A DNA stretch of 41,465 nucleotides from a virus. The stretch is from positions 1 through 41,465 of IMG/VR virus record IMGVR_UViG_3300025648_000044. One strand, 5' to 3'. Numbering within the stretch: the stretch's first letter is position 1; every line of letters starts with the position of its first letter. The position numbers were made by a program, and so were the translations under genes. This document shows positions 36,551-41,465 of this stretch, in pieces. The notes under the pieces are model-generated. The model ran no database searches and had not been told where the DNA came from. It saw only the letters and a list, made by a program, of their open reading frames with translations.

Positions 36551-37053
36551 AACCTTTTTTTTCAACCCCGGAACGGCTGGCCTTGTTGGTCAGCGTGGAG
36601 GCAAGCTGGCATGGCACACCCTTCATGCCTAATGCGGCCATCAAAGGCGTGGGAGTGAGCTGCCAAAAATATGCCGGTTGTTTTTACATGGAATGCGGCC
36701 TGATTTCCGCCAGCTTTAAAATACCCGATGAGCCGATGAATTGGAGTCACGCGCACACCGACTCCTTGATTGAAAAATTCATGGCCGAGCAGGTGGCGGC
36801 CGGCCGCTTCGCGGAAATCCCACTGCCGGTGGGCAATGCGCTGCCGGGTGACATGGTGGGGATTCTTTATGGTGGTTGCGTCCATCATTGCGGCGTGGTT
36901 TTCAAGGAAACGAAATTTACCCATTGTTACCGGCCGTCTGGCAATCCGGGCCGGGGTGCCGGCCAGACTCACGGCGTCATCATCAGCAACCTGCTGGAGC
37001 CGGTTTACCGGCGGATGATAAAAAAAATCTGGCGGCCGCTCGATGTGAATTGA
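36547..37053 (+). CDS. Tail-associated NlpC/P60-like cysteine peptidase
   Basis: A 168-aa protein. GVGVSCQKYAGCFYMECGLI carries the likely nucleophile Cys 39 (family pattern GxDCxxLxxxxY, with Ser in place of Asp). PGDMVGILYGGCVHHCGVVF follows the family pattern PGD ... HxGI with candidate His 113/114. In siphophages and gene-transfer agents this enzyme lies between DUF2163 and the hub gene and cleaves peptidoglycan cross-links for DNA entry. Length agrees with that family. ATGA overlap at its start; it ends three bases before the next ATG. Confidence 0.78.
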   Translation: MKPFFSTPERLALLVSVEASWHGTPFMPNAAIKGVGVSCQKYAGCFYMECGLISASFKIPDEPMNWSHAHTDSLIEKFMAEQVAAGRFAEIPLPVGNALPGDMVGILYGGCVHHCGVVFKETKFTHCYRPSGNPGRGAGQTHGVIISNLLEPVYRRMIKKIWRPLDVN

Positions 37054-37056
37054 CTT

Positions 37057-37245
37057 ATGTACGGCAACCATAATTCACCCCAACCCCAGCCGTTTGGCCT
37101 CCAGGATCAGATGACCAACTCGGCGCAAAAAACGGTGCCCGTCATCATGTTTGGCGGCACGCGCAAGATTGCCTTCACGGCCATCAGCAAGGTTTACAAC
37201 CTGCGCTCGGCCCCCGCTCCTAATTCGCGGCCCGGCAAAAAATGA
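37057..37245 (+). CDS. Small tail-tip-associated protein
   Basis: A 62-aa protein (MYGNHNSPQPQPFGLQDQMT) with a central strand-rich part (KTVPVIMFGGTRKIAFTAIS). It lies between the peptidase and hub genes, where a comparably small gene is common in Mu-like siphophages. No named family is recognised. The junction to the peptidase is 3 bases. Confidence 0.6.
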   Translation: MYGNHNSPQPQPFGLQDQMTNSAQKTVPVIMFGGTRKIAFTAISKVYNLRSAPAPNSRPGKK

Positions 37246-37278
37246 AAAATCACCTTTCAACTGGGAGGCCCGAATAAT

Positions 37279-40065
37279 ATGGGCAGCGGCAAATCCGGCA
37301 GCGCCGGCACCACGTATAACTATTATGGCACCATTGCCTGTGGTGCCTGTGTTGGTCCGGTGGGCGAGGTGGTTGGTTTCTCGCTCGCCGACAATGCGGT
37401 ATGGCCGCAGGGCAAGGCGTGGCCTTCCAATGGTGTGAGCTTCAATGTCAGCTCCGGCGACATGTATGTCTTCGACGCCCAAACCTGGGTGGCGCAACAA
37501 AACATGACGGTGCCGGCCAATCCGGCGGCGACCGACAATACCATTCCGGGAAACAACACTGCTTACTGGGTGGAATATACTTTTGTCCGTGGTTCGGAAA
37601 TGAACGACGATTTCACCATCACGACCAGTGATGGTACCTACTACGGTGTGTTGCGCTGGTATTGGGGCTTGCTCACGCAAACCACGGACTTCTTTTTGCA
37701 GGCGGCGAACAATGACGCGGGGGAAACGCATCCAAGCTATGCCGGGGTCGCGCTGGGAATTCCCATAGATTTTCTTCTGGGCCAGGAGGTGCAGGCCGCG
37801 CCGAACCTGAAGGCAATTCTGCGCATGAAGCCGGTGCAAACGGTGGTGGTGGGTGCGGCCGCCGGCATCACCGACGGTCAATTGAACCTCGCGGCGTGGT
37901 GCGCAATGGTGTTGACCCACTCCAACAGCATCGGCCTTGATCCAGCGCAGCTTGACGCCGTCTCGTTCAATAACGTGGCCACCATTCTCCAAAACAACCA
38001 GCTTCTTTATGGCGCTTCGCCGCTGATTGATACCGCTGATCCGCTGGAAAACGTCATCGATGAGATTGCGCAGATGATTGATGGTTATGTCCGGTTCAAT
38101 CCCGCGACCAGGCTGATTGAGATGGGGATTTACCAGCACGGGGTGACGCCGGCCGATGGCACGTATGTGACGCTGACGGAAGATTCCCTGACGGAACGGC
38201 CGCAATTAAAATCAGCAAGCTGGCAGAAAACTTACACCGCTGCCGTCGTTCGTTTTTGTGACCGGCAATTGAATTTTGAAAACAATTCTGTCAGGGCTCC
38301 CGATCCGCGTGCCTGGGCGGTGTTGAAATCCAACCGTGATCTTTCGCTGGACCGTCCGTGGATCACCCGCGCCTCGCAGGCGGTGCTGCACGGCTTGGAA
38401 ACATTACGGGTGATTGGTCATGCCCAATGCACGGGCACCTTGACGGTGCGGCGGGAGATCGGCCGCAATATCCGCGCCGGGGATTACGTCCTGCTCGACG
38501 TGGATATCGAACCGAACACCCAGACGATCTACCAATTTTTCCGCGTCACGAAACACACCATTCCCATGACCGGGCCGGTCAAGTTGAGCGTGTTGGCGGA
38601 TAATGCCTTGGCCATGATTCCCGCCAGTGCCCTTGGTGCGCCGGTGTATGCGAACAACCAAGTTGTGCCGCCGATTGTAAACTTCCGCATTCTGGAAGTG
38701 CCCACTGTGCTGGGTGGCCAGCGCGGAACCGTGGTGCCGCTCTGTCAACGCCCGAACAATATCATCAGTGGCTGCCAGTTCTATTTCGACACCAGTCCCA
38801 CCGGAACCTTTTCGAGCCTTGGTCTGTTTCCGTCTTTCGCGGCCAAAGCGACCTTGCATACGGCCGTGGCGGTCACGGATGGAACGCTTGACGTGGACGT
38901 GGACATCACGCAGGCCGACGCTGATTATTTCACGCAGGAATATTCCGCCAACGACGCGGCCAATGATGTCATGCTGGCATTTGTAGTTTCGGCTGTTCCG
39001 GTGGGGTCGGCTGATGCCGGCCAGGTTGCGGAGAACGGCGGTTACCAGGTTATGGAGATTTGCAGTGTTAGCACGCAAACGCTCGTAAGCGCCGGCCGCT
39101 ATCATCTAACTGTTTTGCGCGGCCGGCAAAACACGCTCCCATCGGCGTTTGCCACCGCCAACTCTGAGGTGTGGCTTATTCCCCGCGCTTTGGTGAGTTC
39201 ATTCTGGCACGCGCAGTTTGATCAGATTCGCGCCAACCGGCTGGTGGGAGCGACGCCGGCCTATGCGCAATTCCGGTTCTGCCCATTCACCTTCGTCGCC
39301 CAAACGCAGCTGTCGGCCGCCACCAGCAAACAGTTTCGTTTCCCGCTCAAATCCATTTCCGCTCCATCCCTGACCCTCACGGCGCCGGCGACGTATAATT
39401 TAACATTTGCCAACAACACGATTTGGCCGCTCAAGATTAAATTGACGGGAACGTGGAGTGATCCTGATGGTAATCTGGTTGAGGTAAAAGTGCTGCTTCG
39501 CAAATCAACGGAAACATCCGACCGGGCAATTTATGACAAGACCTTTGCTCCGACTAACAGCTTTGCGTTGAACTACAGTGTTCCCATCGAGGCCGCTGGC
39601 AGTTACACCATCAAACTGATTGCCCGTGACGCCACCAATCTTGTCACGGAACGGGATATTTCCATCCTCTGCACCGGTTCAGGAACCGCGTGCAGCGTGC
39701 CCATTATTTATGACCCCAACGGTATTGATATTTCCAGTGCGGCGACTTTTAACGGCACGTCCTGGTCAATTGCTATCAATAATCTTCCCAACGGAGCTTT
39801 GATTGCAAAATGCAGCACGCCTGGCGCGGTGATTTATTTCCAGACGAATGGAATGGTAAACAACAACGGTGCGATTCAAATGGGCGTTGGCAGCTCTGGA
39901 ACCTACACATATTTACAGGGTTCTGTTGAGCCATTGAATGCGCCGTTTCGCGCTGCGGGGTCGACTTATTTGGTGCAAAGTTTTGGCGCGACGTTTTGGG
40001 CAACGGCCCCCGGATTTGGAACTTCTGTGAAGATCTTCGTCAACTACGCACCCCCACAAGCCTGA
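37279..40065 (+). CDS. Tail hub/host-specificity protein (gpJ-like)
   Basis: A 928-aa protein with the Shine-Dalgarno GGGAGG. The N-terminus MGSGKSGSAGTTYNYYGTIA, CGACVGPVGEVVGFSLADNA, VWP is the hallmark start of central tail-hub proteins of Mu-like siphophages. Residues about 240-440 (LENVIDEIAQMIDGYVRFNP, DSLTERPQLKSASWQKTYTA) form the hub core. After about residue 470 come fibronectin/Ig-like beta domains (VNFRILEVPTVLGGQRGTVV; LTLTAPATYNLTFANNTIWP), with a C-terminal, Asn/Gly-rich receptor-binding-type region. It binds the cell surface and opens the tail. Confidence 0.85.
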   Translation: MGSGKSGSAGTTYNYYGTIACGACVGPVGEVVGFSLADNAVWPQGKAWPSNGVSFNVSSGDMYVFDAQTWVAQQNMTVPANPAATDNTIPGNNTAYWVEYTFVRGSEMNDDFTITTSDGTYYGVLRWYWGLLTQTTDFFLQAANNDAGETHPSYAGVALGIPIDFLLGQEVQAAPNLKAILRMKPVQTVVVGAAAGITDGQLNLAAWCAMVLTHSNSIGLDPAQLDAVSFNNVATILQNNQLLYGASPLIDTADPLENVIDEIAQMIDGYVRFNPATRLIEMGIYQHGVTPADGTYVTLTEDSLTERPQLKSASWQKTYTAAVVRFCDRQLNFENNSVRAPDPRAWAVLKSNRDLSLDRPWITRASQAVLHGLETLRVIGHAQCTGTLTVRREIGRNIRAGDYVLLDVDIEPNTQTIYQFFRVTKHTIPMTGPVKLSVLADNALAMIPASALGAPVYANNQVVPPIVNFRILEVPTVLGGQRGTVVPLCQRPNNIISGCQFYFDTSPTGTFSSLGLFPSFAAKATLHTAVAVTDGTLDVDVDITQADADYFTQEYSANDAANDVMLAFVVSAVPVGSADAGQVAENGGYQVMEICSVSTQTLVSAGRYHLTVLRGRQNTLPSAFATANSEVWLIPRALVSSFWHAQFDQIRANRLVGATPAYAQFRFCPFTFVAQTQLSAATSKQFRFPLKSISAPSLTLTAPATYNLTFANNTIWPLKIKLTGTWSDPDGNLVEVKVLLRKSTETSDRAIYDKTFAPTNSFALNYSVPIEAAGSYTIKLIARDATNLVTERDISILCTGSGTACSVPIIYDPNGIDISSAATFNGTSWSIAINNLPNGALIAKCSTPGAVIYFQTNGMVNNNGAIQMGVGSSGTYTYLQGSVEPLNAPFRAAGSTYLVQSFGATFWATAPGFGTSVKIFVNYAPPQA

Positions 40066-40066
40066 T

Positions 40067-40714
40067 ATGAAAATAAAACTCATCATCGCCTCATTGGCTT
40101 TGGCTTCAATTGCCTTGGCTTACATGCCGCCGGCTGGGTCATTTACATTGACTGACGCCTTTTTGACGCCGGGTGATTCAGTGACCTTTTATGGCAACGG
40201 CGCAGACAACTACACCGGCACAAACACTGGATATTTCACCCTCAATTTAGACGCGAATTATTTTTACTATGCCCCTGCTACGACTGGTAACAGCAATGCC
40301 TGGCAGTTTGTAGGCTCGCTGGTATGGGATGGCACGAATGTTTTTGGCTCCCTCCAATACACCACGGCCGACACGAATACCCCTAGTGACTACCAGTCAT
40401 TCACGCTCACAAACTTTGTGGTTGGAACAAACCTTTTCACGATCCACGTGCTTAATACAAATCTTTTCGCCGTGACTGGGTTTTCAGCGGTGCTCTCCAA
40501 TCAACCGACGAACACTATTGTTGGTGTGGCTCCCCATTTCGTGCCAGCACCGCCTATTTTATCGTTGGTATTCTTGACCAATGCACCGACCGTGGATCAA
40601 ATCGGCGGTGTTAATATCGTGAAGCTTTGGTTTAGCAATGACACCGCCGGCTGGCTTACCTACTACGATTCCGGTACCAACGCCCATTCAACGAACGTCT
40701 TCAGTCCGTTTTGA
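40067..40714 (+). CDS. Secreted Asn/Thr-rich protein at the end of the late operon
   Basis: A 215-aa protein starting MKIKLIIASLALASIALAYM with a Sec signal peptide. The mature chain is beta-rich and full of TN pairs (NYTGTNTGYFTLNLDANYFY, VVGTNLFTIHVLNTNLFAVT), resembling PEP-CTERM-like secreted proteins of Verrucomicrobia in composition but lacking the sorting tail. It follows the hub gene by one base and so may be the distal fibre or a lysogen surface protein. No family is recognised. Confidence 0.6.
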   Translation: MKIKLIIASLALASIALAYMPPAGSFTLTDAFLTPGDSVTFYGNGADNYTGTNTGYFTLNLDANYFYYAPATTGNSNAWQFVGSLVWDGTNVFGSLQYTTADTNTPSDYQSFTLTNFVVGTNLFTIHVLNTNLFAVTGFSAVLSNQPTNTIVGVAPHFVPAPPILSLVFLTNAPTVDQIGGVNIVKLWFSNDTAGWLTYYDSGTNAHSTNVFSPF

Positions 40715-40813
40715 CCGTCTGCAACCCTTTTGCAGTCCGGCTGCGTCGCCAATGCAGTGAGGATGCTTAACCCTTTTTGCCGGCCGGCGCGGCGATACCT
40801 AGATACCCATTTC
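40715..40813. other. Spacer after the late operon
   Basis: It contains the near-palindrome TGCAACCCTTTTGCA and GGCCGGCGCGG but no perfect terminator. Nothing coding is supported here. Confidence 0.45.
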
Positions 40814-40842
40814 ATGGTTATTCTCCACCCTTTTCATCTGTT
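40809..40842 (-). repeat. Right-end copy of the terminal motif
   Basis: The reverse complement of 40831-40842 reads AACAGATGAAAA, and 40827-40842 matches 146-161 in inverted orientation at 15 of 16 positions. A weaker copy (AACCATGAAATG, reverse complement of 40809-40820) is adjacent. Both are candidate transposase-binding sites near the right terminus. Confidence 0.45.
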
Positions 40843-41089
40843 AGACCGGCTTACCTCGAAAGACTTGCGTCGGAAGCTTGCCGACGGTAAGAGTTTCGAT
40901 GTTGCTCTCGGCGAGTTGCGAGCCGCAGGAGCTTCGATTATTGATTGCATTGTTTCGGTTCGTTCGTTTCAGCGGTGTGATATTGCAGAAGCCAAGCGGA
41001 TGGTTGAGTCGTCGTCAGCTTGGTCAGATGTTGCGGCAGCCACAGATAAGACTTGCCGCGATTTGAGCGATGACAAAACCGTGGCCTAA
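40814..41089 (+). CDS. Ribosomal L7/L12 C-terminal-like domain protein
   Basis: A 91-aa protein from the ATG at 40814 (MVILHPFHLLDRLTSKDLRR). The segment FDVALGELRAAGASIIDCIV, SVRSFQRCDIAEAKRMVESS, AWSDV matches the L7/L12 C-terminal fold pattern (ALxxLRxxGAxxxxxIxxVRxxxxxxLxEAKxxVxxSxxW), known from stand-alone bacterial proteins of unknown role. It is not a ribosomal L7/L12, which would have an N-terminal dimerisation domain. The frame is open to 40730, but that part resembles spacer sequence. It is convergent with the host gap gene; whether it belongs to prophage or host depends on the right end, and the putative terminal motif lies inside its first codons. Confidence 0.6.
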   Translation: MVILHPFHLLDRLTSKDLRRKLADGKSFDVALGELRAAGASIIDCIVSVRSFQRCDIAEAKRMVESSSAWSDVAAATDKTCRDLSDDKTVA

Positions 41090-41131
41090 TAAGAAGATAG
41101 GCTGCAAAGGTTAAACCAATTCTCCCAAACA

Positions 41132-41161
41132 AAAACGGCGACCCTTGCGGATCGCCGTTTT
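41132..41161. terminator. Bidirectional intrinsic terminator
   Basis: AAAACGGCGA (41132-41141) and TCGCCGTTTT (41152-41161) form a 10-bp stem with a 10-base loop. The A-run and T-run on either side let it work for both the rightward L7/L12-like gene and the leftward gap gene. It probably belongs to the host and marks the region just outside the prophage. Confidence 0.85.
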
Positions 41162-41178
41162 GAATTATTGCGGGCGTA

Positions 41179-41465
<287 letters not shown>

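Larger units (their letters stand above)
1..41127. mobile_element. Mu-like transposable siphovirus prophage (ends approximate)
   Basis: The span contains the MuA-, MuB- and Gam-type early genes and a full set of head and tail genes, so it is a replicative-transposition phage integrated beside the host gap gene. It has no tyrosine or serine integrase. The exact ends are inferred. Position 1 starts TGGGA, and the reverse complement of the sequence ending at 41127 also starts TGGGA, which would suit TG...CA phage termini, but five bases are weak evidence and the flank left of position 1 is not visible. A right end nearer 40.85-40.93 kb cannot be excluded, because a putative terminal binding site lies at 40831-40842. 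The head and tail order matches Mu/B3-type phages, but the early operon runs leftward, away from the late genes. Confidence 0.85.

Noticed and set aside
40730-40813. Upstream start for the L7/L12-like gene at 40730
   Set aside because: The added residues (MQSGCVANAVRMLNPFCRPA) resemble translated spacer, include repeat-like sequence and are outside the conserved domain.
1-41127. Gene-transfer-agent interpretation
   Set aside because: The tail-tip set (DUF2163, NlpC/P60, hub) also occurs in gene-transfer agents, but transposase, MuB, Gam and a lysis-lysogeny switch show a self-replicating transposable phage.

Overview
The window holds an almost complete Mu-related transposable prophage with a siphovirus-type (non-contractile) tail, followed by a short piece of host chromosome. 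The phage assignment rests on a MuA-type DDE transposase (8777-10969), a MuB-type AAA+ ATPase (7661-8743) and a Mu Gam homologue (5668-6210), together with a Mu-order head module: small terminase, large terminase, DUF935-type portal, protease/scaffold, decoration protein and major capsid. No sheath gene follows the tail terminator. A single tail-tube-like gene, frameshifted chaperones, a tape measure and a DUF2163 / NlpC-P60 / hub tip set point to a B3/D3112-like morphology. The only clear host gene is the 3' end of glyceraldehyde-3-phosphate dehydrogenase (41179-41465). The host is probably a Gram-negative bacterium of the Verrucomicrobiota/PVC type. This is inferred from the many secreted Asn/Thr-rich proteins, the pseudopilin-like N-terminus, A-rich leaders without Shine-Dalgarno sequences, and GC-rich dispersed repeats; no marker gene proves it.

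Layout: positions 1-160 are non-coding and carry three copies of a 12-bp motif that recurs inverted near the right end. They are candidate transposase-binding sites. From 13841 down to 161 runs a very compact leftward early operon, with mostly 4-base stop/start overlaps. It encodes a ribbon-helix-helix (RHH) regulator, small proteins, a ParB-like protein, the transposase, MuB, a MazG-like protein, a zinc-finger protein, Gam, an ASCH-like protein, two HNH endonucleases, a DGQHR/ParB-like protein with a possible DnaA-domain-IV-like tail, and an excisionase-like protein at the far left. At 13842-13919 a divergent control region with a long inverted operator separates this operon from a second RHH gene reading right. 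Positions 14.1-15.9 kb are accessory: a BamE-like lipoprotein, a cassette between two copies of a REP-like hairpin, and another lipoprotein.

From about 15.9 kb to 40.7 kb the late operon reads right. It contains an alpha/beta hydrolase and small membrane proteins (possible lysis functions), a Dam-type methylase, DNA packaging and head genes, a small protein closely resembling the Acb2/Tad1-hairpin anti-CBASS family (26082-26294), head-tail connectors, tail tube, chaperones, tape measure and tip proteins. Interspersed among them are four secreted proteins of unknown function. A gene with a ribosomal L7/L12-like C-terminal domain (40814-41089) and a bidirectional terminator lie between the late operon and the host gap gene.

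The most interesting points are: the paired, mutually similar RHH regulators around one palindromic operator; a portal protein with a GGPGSGRHPGG-linked C-terminal domain resembling phage BECR-type nucleases; the anti-CBASS sponge candidate; a recurrent [I/V]-x-N-R motif in the protease/scaffold; a major capsid protein with a hydrophobic, signal-like N-terminus; and the outward-facing early operon, which is unlike the Mu layout.
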